DNA of 50,840 bases from positions 1 through 50,840 of the forward strand of contig CAYQOU010000026.1 of the NCBI GenBank assembly GCA_964419255.1. The letters run 5' to 3'. This stretch comes from CAZPHU01 sp964419255. Its GTDB lineage: Bacteria > Fibrobacterota > Chitinivibrionia > Chitinivibrionales > CAYFVL01. Shown here one piece after another: positions 24,030-31,792 of this stretch (the stretch's first letter is position 1; each line of letters opens with the position of its first letter). The position numbers and the translations under genes are program-made. The notes beneath the pieces were generated by a model. That model saw nothing but the letters and a program-made list of their open reading frames with translations, ran no database searches and was not told the DNA's origin.

Positions 24030-24875
24030 ATGCCTCGCATCAACCAAAATATTCCGGCGATGATTACGGGTGGATCACTGCGCAAAGCAAATCATCATCT
24101 GGAAAAATCTTTAGAGAAGCTTTCAACCGGGCTTCGGATCAATCGCGCCTCTGACGATGCCGCGGGTCTGAGTGTGTCGGAACAGCTGCGCACCCAGGTT
24201 CGGGGACTTTCCATGGGTAACCGCAACATTCAGGATGGTGTGGCGCTGCTTAACATCGCGGAAGGCGCTCTGATTGAGATCGAAGATATGCTTCATCGCA
24301 TGCGTGAGCTGTCCATCCAGGGCGCCAACGACACGCTCACCGGGACCGAAAGAAGTTACATACAGGTTGAATTTGATCGCCTCAAGGAGGAAATCGACCG
24401 TATCGCCAACGGTACCCAGTACAACAGCCTGAAGCTTCTCAACGGTAATGATATCTGGTCGACCGGTGGGGTTCTTCATGTGGGCGCAAACGACAATACC
24501 GACGGCACGGATGCGGTGATTCTGACAATCGGGGGCGTGACCACCGGCTCGATGAGTATCGATGGGGCAAACTGTGTGGTAACCAGCCAAACCGGTGCAA
24601 CGGCTGCAATCACCTCTCTGGACACCGCTCTTGATTACGTAAACACGCTTCGAGCCGATCTTGGTGCGCAGACAAATCGTCTGGAACATGCGCTTTCCAA
24701 TCAGGAGAACCAGGAGCAGAACATGACGGCTGCCGAATCGACCATCCGTGATGCCGATTTTGCCCATGAGACGACGAAGTTTACCCGCAATCAGATCCTG
24801 CAGCAGTCATCGACCTCCATGCTGTCCCAGGCCAATATGGTGCCGCAGAGTGTCCTCAGTCTTCTTCAGGGGTAA
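24030..24875 (+). CDS. fliC: Flagellin
   Basis: A 281-residue flagellin with intact D0/D1 ends: PRINQNIPAMITGGSLRKANHHLEKSLEKLSTGLRINRASDDAAGLSVSE at the N-terminus, MRELSIQGANDT in the middle, and STIRDADFAHETTKFTRNQILQQSSTSMLSQANMVPQSVLSLL at the C-terminus. The central variable region is very short, so the filament would have little D2/D3. It contains Cys182, rare in flagellins. ATG 24030 has AAAGGAGGG upstream. It is the only flagellin gene in the window. Confidence 0.97.
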   Translation: MPRINQNIPAMITGGSLRKANHHLEKSLEKLSTGLRINRASDDAAGLSVSEQLRTQVRGLSMGNRNIQDGVALLNIAEGALIEIEDMLHRMRELSIQGANDTLTGTERSYIQVEFDRLKEEIDRIANGTQYNSLKLLNGNDIWSTGGVLHVGANDNTDGTDAVILTIGGVTTGSMSIDGANCVVTSQTGATAAITSLDTALDYVNTLRADLGAQTNRLEHALSNQENQEQNMTAAESTIRDADFAHETTKFTRNQILQQSSTSMLSQANMVPQSVLSLLQG

Positions 24876-25042
24876 CGATAACTGATTGCATGCCTGAGCA
24901 AATTCTCCCGAGCTTTTCCGTTCTGTTTCCTTACACGACCGTTCGGATGGCTCAAGAATACAATGGACTTGCACAAATGAGCGCAATAAACGATTTTAAA
25001 TATGCTAAACATGTAAAACAAACCTGATGGAGCCGTCTTCGT

Positions 25043-25462
25043 ATGGGTGATATTTTTCAGAATCTGGTCTATCAGCAGGAGGATATAATCCGGTTCCCCG
25101 CCGGTATTCCGGGTTTTGAGCAGCGAAAAGAATTTGTACTGGTACAGATTCCCGAGTATCTGCCGTTTGAGTGGCTGGTGTGTACCGACGGCTCGAAGTT
25201 GCGTTTCGCAATCATCAACCCGATGGTCTTTTTACCCGACTACTCACCCAATGTGACCAAAGAGCAGCTTGCAGACTTGCAGTTTGAAAAGCCCGAGGAT
25301 ATCCTTCTCTATACAATCGTGACAATCAGAGATAACCCGGCGGATTCGACGGCAAATCTTATCGGTCCCCTGTTTATAAACCGAACCAGACGCCTGGGCA
25401 AGCAGGTGATTATCGATGATGACCGGTATAGCACAAAAGAAAATATACTCAGAAAGAGCTGA
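25043..25462 (+). CDS. fliW: Flagellar assembly factor FliW
   Basis: A 139-residue protein with the FliW pattern: IIRFPAGIPGFEQRKEFVLVQI, PFEWLVCTDGSKLRFAIINP, then ILLYTIVTIRDNPADSTANLIGPLFINRTRRLGKQVII. FliW binds flagellin and antagonises CsrA. It lies 3 bp before csrA, the standard pairing. GGAG lies about 10 nt upstream of ATG 25043. Confidence 0.95.
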   Translation: MGDIFQNLVYQQEDIIRFPAGIPGFEQRKEFVLVQIPEYLPFEWLVCTDGSKLRFAIINPMVFLPDYSPNVTKEQLADLQFEKPEDILLYTIVTIRDNPADSTANLIGPLFINRTRRLGKQVIIDDDRYSTKENILRKS

Positions 25463-25465
25463 ATC

Positions 25466-25705
25466 ATGCTGGTATTGACAAGAAAACTAGGCGAGTCCAT
25501 ACGCATACAGGATAATATTGTCATAAAGATTGTCGATCTCGATGGTCGGCATGTCAAGCTCGGTATCGAGGCCCCCAGAAACATATCCATCAACCGTGAA
25601 GAGATCTACGACCGTATTCAACAGGAAAACAAAGAAGCATCTGCATCAAAAGATCAGGGCATCAGAAATATCGCAGACATGCTTCGAAAAAAAGACAACG
25701 AGTAA
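25466..25705 (+). CDS. csrA: Carbon storage regulator CsrA
   Basis: A 79-residue RNA-binding protein: MLVLTRKLGESIRIQDNIVIKIVDLDGRHVKLGIEAPRNISINREEIYDRI, the complete CsrA core with Arg6 and Arg45-type RNA contacts, plus a charged ~20-residue tail. Extended C-termini like this are typical of FliW-controlled CsrA. It is coupled to fliW. The GGA-rich leader of the nearby flagellin gene is its most likely target. Confidence 0.97.
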   Translation: MLVLTRKLGESIRIQDNIVIKIVDLDGRHVKLGIEAPRNISINREEIYDRIQQENKEASASKDQGIRNIADMLRKKDNE

Positions 25706-25798
25706 TTTTTTCCCTCTCCCCTACTTTTTTTCCCATATCCGCCCCCGCATAAAGCAGAAATATGCCTTTTTCAGGCTGTAACCAGCACTTTTGCTGCC

Positions 25799-25814
25799 AG
25801 GCATCGTATTTGCA
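25799..25814 (+). promoter_or_regulatory. Sigma54 promoter of the MerR-glycosyltransferase operon
   Basis: AGGCATCGTATTTGCA has GG-N10-GC (GG at 25800-25801, GC at 25812-25813) with -12 TTGCA. The predicted start is ~38 nt before the MerR ATG at 25863. Confidence 0.6.
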
Positions 25815-25862
25815 TAATCCCCCTGTGAAAAGCCAAACTGCCGAATAAACGAAAGGGTTTGT

Positions 25863-26192
25863 ATGATTGCTCGCTCGGTTATGCCGGAGATCTGGGATGT
25901 TTCTTTTCTTTGCAAAGTGCCTGAGCATACCATTGGACTCTGGGAATCCAGTTACCCCACCTTTCTCTCTCCGGTTGGCACCAGAGGGAATCAACGACGC
26001 TACGGCGCCACGCAACTGCAAGCCATTCAGCTTCTCGAGCATCTGTTGTGGGAAAATTGCCGCAGTATAAAGATTGTTCAGTCTATGATCCCACAGGACA
26101 AAGCCGACCGGATTATCGATACATTCAACCATCTTTATCACAACCAGTCACTTCCTGCACTCGATCCCATGCCGAAAGAGAAAGCCGCATGA
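25863..26192 (+). CDS. MerR-family DNA-binding regulator
   Basis: A 109-residue protein with a winged-helix MerR-type N-terminus: VPEHTIGLWESSYPTFLSPVGTRGNQRRYGATQLQAIQLLEHLLWEN. The WE..YP and RRY spacing matches MerR recognition helix and wing. No metal-, drug- or B12-binding domain follows, only a short helical tail. Its stop overlaps the start of the glycosyltransferase by ATGA (26189-26192). It probably regulates late flagellar or glycosylation genes, or its own operon (inference from position). Confidence 0.8.
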   Translation: MIARSVMPEIWDVSFLCKVPEHTIGLWESSYPTFLSPVGTRGNQRRYGATQLQAIQLLEHLLWENCRSIKIVQSMIPQDKADRIIDTFNHLYHNQSLPALDPMPKEKAA

Positions 26193-27754
26193 TCCGCAGT
26201 AATCCATCCCGCACAGAAGTAGAGGAGCTTCGCACTCTTCGAACACACCTGCGCCTCAACGCCATCGACTGGCCAGAGTTTGCTCTGAGTGCAGCGGGGC
26301 TTTACCTCCGGGACAGAAAACCGCGACGGGCACAGGCGCTTATGGAGACGGTCTCAGACAACCAACTCCGCCCCGATCTGAAGAAACAGTATCGAGCTTT
26401 GACATATGAGATCGCTGCAAACCAGGCCGATGAGCACAAGAGCTGTTCGCTGACCATGATTGTTCGGGATGAGAGTGACAATATCACTCAATGTCTGGAT
26501 ACGGTGGATGCGATCATGGATGAAATTGTTGTCTGTGATACCGGCTCGACCGATGACACCGTAAGTAAAGCACGAATGTATGGTGCGACAATTATCAATC
26601 GCCGGTGGGCCGACGATTTCAGCTCTGCCCGCAATGCGGCAATCGACCATGCCCATGGGGACTGGATTTTCTGGATGGATGCGGATGACCGGCTGGAGAA
26701 GCAGTCGGCGCATGTGCTGCAACGGCTCTGGCGCACAGAGCCCGCACAGGCGGCTGCCATACGCGTGCGAAGCCTGGTGCCGGGGGGAGGCGAAGTGGAA
26801 TTCATGCAGGTGCGGCTTTTCCCCCGGCTCGATTCTCTTCGTTTCCAACGACGTATCCACGAGCAGATTATGTTTGCGGCAAAGCGGCTGTCTGTACCGT
26901 TTTCCCGCCGTCCGGAGATAACCATCGTGCATACCGGTTACGCCGATAAGCAGCTTGTTTACAGAAAGTCTCTCCGCAACAAAAAGCTGCTGCAAAGGGA
27001 GTATGAGCGAACTCCGGCCGATCCGACCCTGCTTATGAACATGGGCGACTGCCATCTGAGCCTGGGCGAATATACGGAGGCGTATGACTGCTATAGCGCA
27101 ATCTGCGGCCGGCCGGACAACTATCACCGCAACAGCGATGTGTACGTCCAGGCACATATCAATCTTGCAGCGCTTTACATGAAAGATAAAAGAATTAAAA
27201 AGGCGACAAAGTTTTTCCTGCGCAGCCTCTTTCTTGACCCGAGCAGAATCGAGTCACACCTTCAACTGGGTAGGTTGTACCTCGGCCAGAGGAAGACACG
27301 CAAAGCCGCCGATCATTTCCTGAAAGCGGCACGACTTCGCCCCCCTTTACGTCTGACCGCATCCAACAACACCATGGTACGGCTCAACGCGATCTGGCAT
27401 CTGGCCGAAATCTACATACAGGCGGGAAAACATGAGGAGGCCGAAACGATTCTCACAGCGGCGGTTCAAGCGTATCCGCGGGTCCCCCGGTTCCACACGC
27501 AGCTTGGTGACATTTACCGGACAAGAGACGATTATGTCCGGGCGGCCAGGCACTATTCGCATGCGCTGCACCTCTCTGAAACCCGCAACCAGCCGGCCTA
27601 TCTGGGAATGGCAGCGGTGTATCAGCATCTGGGCGATTTACGCTCTGCCCGACAGTTTCTGGAGCGCGGCCTCGCTCTTCATCCGCAATCGGTGGAGATT
27701 AAAGAGGCTTTGCAAGCGGCAGTGGTTCGACAGAAACAGCTGCAGACGGCCTGA
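26189..27754 (+). CDS. GT2 glycosyltransferase with C-terminal TPR array
   Basis: A 521-residue protein. An N-terminal helical segment (1-75) is followed by a GT-A glycosyltransferase domain (~85-310) with LTMIVRDESDNI, VCDTGSTDDT (117-124) and the metal-binding WMDADD (164-167). From ~275 to the end it carries several TPR repeats (for example DVYVQAHINLAALYMKDKRIKKATKFFLRSLFLDP). The catalytic Asp motifs are intact. TPR-linked GT2 enzymes often act on proteins. Position directly after the flagellin-fliW-csrA block under a sigma54 promoter suggests flagellin O-glycosylation; the acceptor is not shown by sequence. Start 26189 is fixed by the ATGA overlap. Confidence 0.85.
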   Translation: MIRSNPSRTEVEELRTLRTHLRLNAIDWPEFALSAAGLYLRDRKPRRAQALMETVSDNQLRPDLKKQYRALTYEIAANQADEHKSCSLTMIVRDESDNITQCLDTVDAIMDEIVVCDTGSTDDTVSKARMYGATIINRRWADDFSSARNAAIDHAHGDWIFWMDADDRLEKQSAHVLQRLWRTEPAQAAAIRVRSLVPGGGEVEFMQVRLFPRLDSLRFQRRIHEQIMFAAKRLSVPFSRRPEITIVHTGYADKQLVYRKSLRNKKLLQREYERTPADPTLLMNMGDCHLSLGEYTEAYDCYSAICGRPDNYHRNSDVYVQAHINLAALYMKDKRIKKATKFFLRSLFLDPSRIESHLQLGRLYLGQRKTRKAADHFLKAARLRPPLRLTASNNTMVRLNAIWHLAEIYIQAGKHEEAETILTAAVQAYPRVPRFHTQLGDIYRTRDDYVRAARHYSHALHLSETRNQPAYLGMAAVYQHLGDLRSARQFLERGLALHPQSVEIKEALQAAVVRQKQLQTA

Positions 27755-28074
27755 TTACGCCACGATATTTGCCCATCCGACCGGTCGCAAAAACTTCGAC
27801 CGGCCATCTCCCCCTGCCAGGGGAAGGCTTTGGATAAACCGGGTTGAAACACCATCCCGGAATGGACGAGATAAGCCCTCAGGAGCCGAACAAAGCATCA
27901 AACCGCTTCTCTATTCCGCGATTCCCACATTTTTGCTTTTTCGCTATCCAAATCCAAATCGTAATCGTAATTATTCTCAGCACCTATGTTCAGTCAAATC
28001 GATATCGATATCGATTTGGATAACTACCGGGTTTTCACGGGATTTGTAAAGCGAGTCGGAATTGACATTTCTCT
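27755..28074. other. Convergent intergenic region with long palindrome
   Basis: No gene. It contains a perfect 24-bp palindrome at 27995-28018, built from ATCGAT units, and a 10-bp inverted repeat TATCCAAATC (27945-27954) / GATTTGGATA (28013-28022). It also has generic spacer sequence with GACCGGCCATC near 27800. Confidence 0.7.
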
Positions 28075-28668
28075 CTACCGTACCATAAACGAAAATCCGA
28101 GGGAAAGCTTGGCAACATCCCAGTCACCGCGTTTTATGCGCACCTCGGTAAACATCCGGAAGGTTTCTGTGAATGCAAAATCCACCCCGCCCAACAGGTT
28201 TAGTCCGAAGTCCCATCCGATGTCCCTCTCCTCTTCTACCACCCGCTCTCCTTCTTCATTCAGGGAGTCTGAAAAAAAATCCTGCTGGTAAATGGTGATG
28301 GCACCCATGGGGGCGGCTCCGATGTAGGGACGAACCATATACCTGGTGGGACTCGGAAAATAGTAGCGATAGTCCAGCAGGTTGAGATCGACCTCCGAGA
28401 CCAGATACCCAAGCTCCTGCTCATCCTGATCGCCGCCAAACCACCAGCTGATCATCGGGACGCAGTGTAGCTGTCCCCACCGGCCCAGGTCGAAAGCGAA
28501 GCCGGCGTGTGAGCCGATCTCAAACCCCGCATCAACCACCAGATCTTCATCGATGATAACAAAGCTTGCGCGCCCACCATAGGTGGAAAACAGATAGTCG
28601 CCCGGTGCTGCGCTCCCCTGCCGGCTCAACACCAGTATGCCAATGACAATAATTAAGGGATGTCTCAT
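28075..28668 (-). CDS. Predicted outer-membrane beta-barrel protein
   Basis: A 197-residue protein. Residues 1-~22 form a signal peptide (MRHPLIIVIGILVLSRQGSAA). The rest alternates polar and aromatic residues in short strands (SFVIIDEDLVVDAGFEIGSHAGFAFDLG, GWDFGLNLLGGVDFAFTETFRMFTEVRIKRG) and ends in LSLGFSFMVR, an aromatic-rich C-terminal strand usual in outer-membrane barrels. The family is not recognised more specifically. Start 28668 has AAGG upstream; a longer frame to 28794 lacks a signal at its start. Confidence 0.7.
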   Translation of the reverse strand: MRHPLIIVIGILVLSRQGSAAPGDYLFSTYGGRASFVIIDEDLVVDAGFEIGSHAGFAFDLGRWGQLHCVPMISWWFGGDQDEQELGYLVSEVDLNLLDYRYYFPSPTRYMVRPYIGAAPMGAITIYQQDFFSDSLNEEGERVVEEERDIGWDFGLNLLGGVDFAFTETFRMFTEVRIKRGDWDVAKLSLGFSFMVR

Positions 28669-28835
28669 TCGGCAACCTTCTTGGGCCCTGAAAATTCTTC
28701 TGTGAACTGCCCGTAAGCTGTAACAAATCTTATTTTTAGAACCAGACTCTGCTAAAACGCTGATGCTGTCCCGTAATGCGGGGCAAAAGCACATTCATTT
28801 TATCCATATACTGAAAGCAAAAAGCATACTACCTT

Positions 28836-29840
28836 ATGAAAAACTCACTTCCTCTGCTTGCAATCACCATGGGAGATCCGGCCGGTATCGGGCCGGAGAT
28901 CGCAGTCAGGGCGTGCAGCCGGCTTTCCGCGCACCAACTCTCACGGATACTGATAATTGGAGAGCTTACCATCCTCAAACGATGGCGCGATGATCTCTGT
29001 GCGAAGCTCGATATCAACCCGATCAGCGCGGTCGATCAAATGAGCCGGGATGCGATAAATATTTTATCTCTCGACATGATCGGCCCCTCGGAATTTGCGG
29101 TGGGTAAGGTATCGGCAGCATGCGGGAAAGCATCCTTTGAGTACATCATCACGGCAATCGAGCTTGCCATGCAAAAGAAGATACAGGGTGTGGTAACCTG
29201 TCCAATCAATAAAGAATCCCTTCACCAGGCAGGTATTACGTTCCCCGGCCACACCGAAATTTTCGCTCAGTACACGCATACGGATGATTACACAATGATG
29301 TTTCTTCTGGACGATGTTTCGGTGGTGCATGTGACCACTCACTGTTCTCTTCTCCGAGCACTGGAGCTGATCAGGGCTCCCCGGGTGCTGAAAAACATCA
29401 CTCTGCTTGACCGGGCGCTTCGCAGCATGGGCCTGTCCTCTCCGCGAATCGCGGTAGGCGGCGTAAACCCCCATGCCGGTGAAAACGGTCTGTTTGGCCG
29501 CGAGGAGATCGACCATGTTATACCTGCGATGGAGCAGGCCCGGGCCGCGGGCATCGATGTCACCGGTCCCTACCCTCCCGACACCGTTTTCATGCGTGCA
29601 TTCAGGGGGGAATTCGACGGGGTGGTTTCGATGCTTCACGATCACGGATTCGTCGCGCTGAAATCTCGGGATTTCGAGCGTGGGGTAAACATCACCATCG
29701 GGCTGCCGATCGTGCGAACCTCGGTGGGCCACGGGACCGCATTCGACATCGCCGGACAGGGCAGGGCCTCACCGCAGAGCCTTCTGGAGGCGATACGGGT
29801 GGGGCGGCTGCTGGCAAGCCCCCCGCTACCCGGTCAATGA
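28836..29840 (+). CDS. pdxA: 4-hydroxythreonine-4-phosphate dehydrogenase
   Basis: A 334-residue dehydrogenase of the DXP-dependent vitamin B6 pathway. The N-terminus AITMGDPAGIGPEIAVRA is diagnostic. Zn-ligand histidines are visible in FPGHTEIFAQYT and MLHDHGFVALK, and GLPIVRTSVGHGTAFDIAGQG closes the active site. pdxB, an earlier step of the same pathway, lies at 47409-48542. The ribosome site is weak. It is divergent from the outer-membrane protein gene. Confidence 0.96.
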   Translation: MKNSLPLLAITMGDPAGIGPEIAVRACSRLSAHQLSRILIIGELTILKRWRDDLCAKLDINPISAVDQMSRDAINILSLDMIGPSEFAVGKVSAACGKASFEYIITAIELAMQKKIQGVVTCPINKESLHQAGITFPGHTEIFAQYTHTDDYTMMFLLDDVSVVHVTTHCSLLRALELIRAPRVLKNITLLDRALRSMGLSSPRIAVGGVNPHAGENGLFGREEIDHVIPAMEQARAAGIDVTGPYPPDTVFMRAFRGEFDGVVSMLHDHGFVALKSRDFERGVNITIGLPIVRTSVGHGTAFDIAGQGRASPQSLLEAIRVGRLLASPPLPGQ

Positions 29841-29864
29841 CACTCCATCAAACTTTACTTCAGC

Positions 29865-29887
29865 AAGCCTGGAGCGAGCTTTTTTTT
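29865..29887 (+). terminator. Weak terminator candidate after pdxA
   Basis: AAGC / GCTT form a 4-bp stem followed by eight Ts (29880-29887), 25 bp past the pdxA stop. The T-run is good but the stem is short. Confidence 0.3.
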
Positions 29888-29934
29888 CTGCTCATTACAC
29901 AAAGGGGGTAATACAGGCGGCAGCACTGCCACAG

Positions 29935-31689
29935 TCAATGGCCGAGTATGAATTCATCAAATTTCACCACTTCTGATTCGGGTTTTTTGGTATTGAAATA
30001 GTAGCTGGCTACACTGCCTTTTCTCGTATCCAGTACCGAAAACACCGTCAGATCGTTGCTTGTAATGTACGGTTTTCCTTCCACCGGGGCAATAGTGGGC
30101 ATTATTGGGTCAAGCCCGTAGGGGTTGCCTTTTGCGACATAGGTTTCTGCAAAAAGTAAGTCGGGTGGCAATCCGCTGCGAGGAGATTCGAAATACGCTC
30201 CGTATGAATTTCCGACGTTTGACGTTTCAAGAAAATGCATGCCGGATTCGCTTCTGTACCTGTTCCACAGATGAGAATGGCCGTACAACACCAGATGTAC
30301 GCCGGCCTCTTCCAATAAAGGGATGACATCACGGGCGATATAATCCTTCTCAAGAGGATACTCATAGGTAATCGACCTGATTGTATCATCAGACATGGCC
30401 ACATTCTGGACGGGGTCGGTAAATGCGGGGACGGCATTGGAGCCGAGACTGTGATGCTGGTGATGGAACATGACTATCTTGTAGGTTGCCTCTCTGTATT
30501 CCTTTGAGTCGAGTTCTTTTTTTAGCCAGCGGAATTGAGGACTCCCCCTTTTTATCGGCTCGAAAATGAAATTTCCATACCCCCAGCGGGAGCTGTCCGC
30601 ATAATCAGCCCGTGCCTCCTGATAGCGGGTGGTGGATTTCTGATTATTGTCATATCCCCTGCGCCATATCCGGGTGACCATCAATGATATTAGTCGGATA
30701 TCACCAAAGGTGCAGGCGTAGTATCGCTCATGGCCTTCAGGGCTTTCCGGAAGGGTAAAGATTTCCTCATAGGTCGTAGTATTGTAGGAATTGCTGTCGG
30801 TGGCTTCACCGTATAGCTTCCCGGCCAGAAAGGCGGGGCGCGGAGAGTTAAACTCCCTGCCTAACGATTGAAGACCGGTGATACCCATGACCTCGTGATT
30901 ACCCAGAGCAGTAAACACCGGGGCATGCTGAATGATTTCACCACCGGTATACCGGGTAACCGTACCGTTTTTTTCGAGGTCGAAAAAGGCGTTTCCCTGC
31001 AGAACCGGGAAAAATGCAAGCCCCCGGCTATCATCGAACCATTCGGTCCCCCGATCGGGAATATTCACCAGATCTCCCGCTATAAATACCGCATCCAGGG
31101 TATCCGAAACGGTTTGGACGACTTTCTGAAAATTGGCCGGTGCCATCGGTTTGAGCTGTATATCAGAGGTGAGAAGAATTTTCAGCGGCTGTTTTTTGTG
31201 CGGCGTGGCGGCAAGCGACCAGGGACCGCTGTGCGCGATCGCCCCATCCTCCCGCACGCTGGTCACCTCATACCGGTAACGCCGGTTTTGCTTCAACCCC
31301 GTAACGACCGCCTCGTGCCTGTAAACCCTGCGTTTCTCCACGGAGGTGTAAAATTCGCCCGGCTTCAGCCCTCTGCCATACCAGGACTGGTGGTCCTCCC
31401 GAAGCCTGCTCATCGCCGATGTCTTCGCGTAAAAGGGTCTGTCCGGCATCTCACCCAGGCTCACCCAGTGAGAACTGCCCTCAAACTCGGTGAACCAGAT
31501 CACCCTGACCGACTGTGTGGTGGGGAGCTGAAGAAAGGGGTCGGTAAGCAGCGGAACGCGCGCCGCGGTGGATGACGATTTCCGCGGAGCCGCAGCTGAT
31601 ACGGTTCCCTTTTCGCCGACTGCCGTCGGCACCAGGCCCACTCCCGTAAGCAGAGTTACAATCAGCAGCCGGAAAAGTGTGGTACGCAT
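29935..31689 (-). CDS. Secreted metallophosphoesterase with N-terminal Fn3-like domain
   Basis: A 584-residue exported protein. A signal peptide (RTTLFRLLIVTLLTGVGLVPTAVG) leads to a fibronectin-like domain (~45-165: QLPTTQSVRVIWFTEFEGSSHWVSLG...AVVTGLKQNRRYRYEV), the arrangement of purple-acid-phosphatase-like enzymes. The calcineurin-like domain has LLTSDIQ, IAGDLVN, ALGNHEV, VMFHHQHHS and LYGHSHLWNRY. The first motif has Gln where many family members have His. It is probably a periplasmic or surface phosphatase. AAGGAG lies 6 nt before ATG 31689. Confidence 0.88.
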   Translation of the reverse strand: MRTTLFRLLIVTLLTGVGLVPTAVGEKGTVSAAAPRKSSSTAARVPLLTDPFLQLPTTQSVRVIWFTEFEGSSHWVSLGEMPDRPFYAKTSAMSRLREDHQSWYGRGLKPGEFYTSVEKRRVYRHEAVVTGLKQNRRYRYEVTSVREDGAIAHSGPWSLAATPHKKQPLKILLTSDIQLKPMAPANFQKVVQTVSDTLDAVFIAGDLVNIPDRGTEWFDDSRGLAFFPVLQGNAFFDLEKNGTVTRYTGGEIIQHAPVFTALGNHEVMGITGLQSLGREFNSPRPAFLAGKLYGEATDSNSYNTTTYEEIFTLPESPEGHERYYACTFGDIRLISLMVTRIWRRGYDNNQKSTTRYQEARADYADSSRWGYGNFIFEPIKRGSPQFRWLKKELDSKEYREATYKIVMFHHQHHSLGSNAVPAFTDPVQNVAMSDDTIRSITYEYPLEKDYIARDVIPLLEEAGVHLVLYGHSHLWNRYRSESGMHFLETSNVGNSYGAYFESPRSGLPPDLLFAETYVAKGNPYGLDPIMPTIAPVEGKPYITSNDLTVFSVLDTRKGSVASYYFNTKKPESEVVKFDEFILGH

Positions 31690-31792
31690 GCGCCGCTCCT
31701 TGGATCCTCTGTCTGACAAAAGCACGTATTGTCTATTATTTGCCTATGCAGCTGTTTTCACCTGCCCCGGTAGATTTTATCGATAAACCGAC

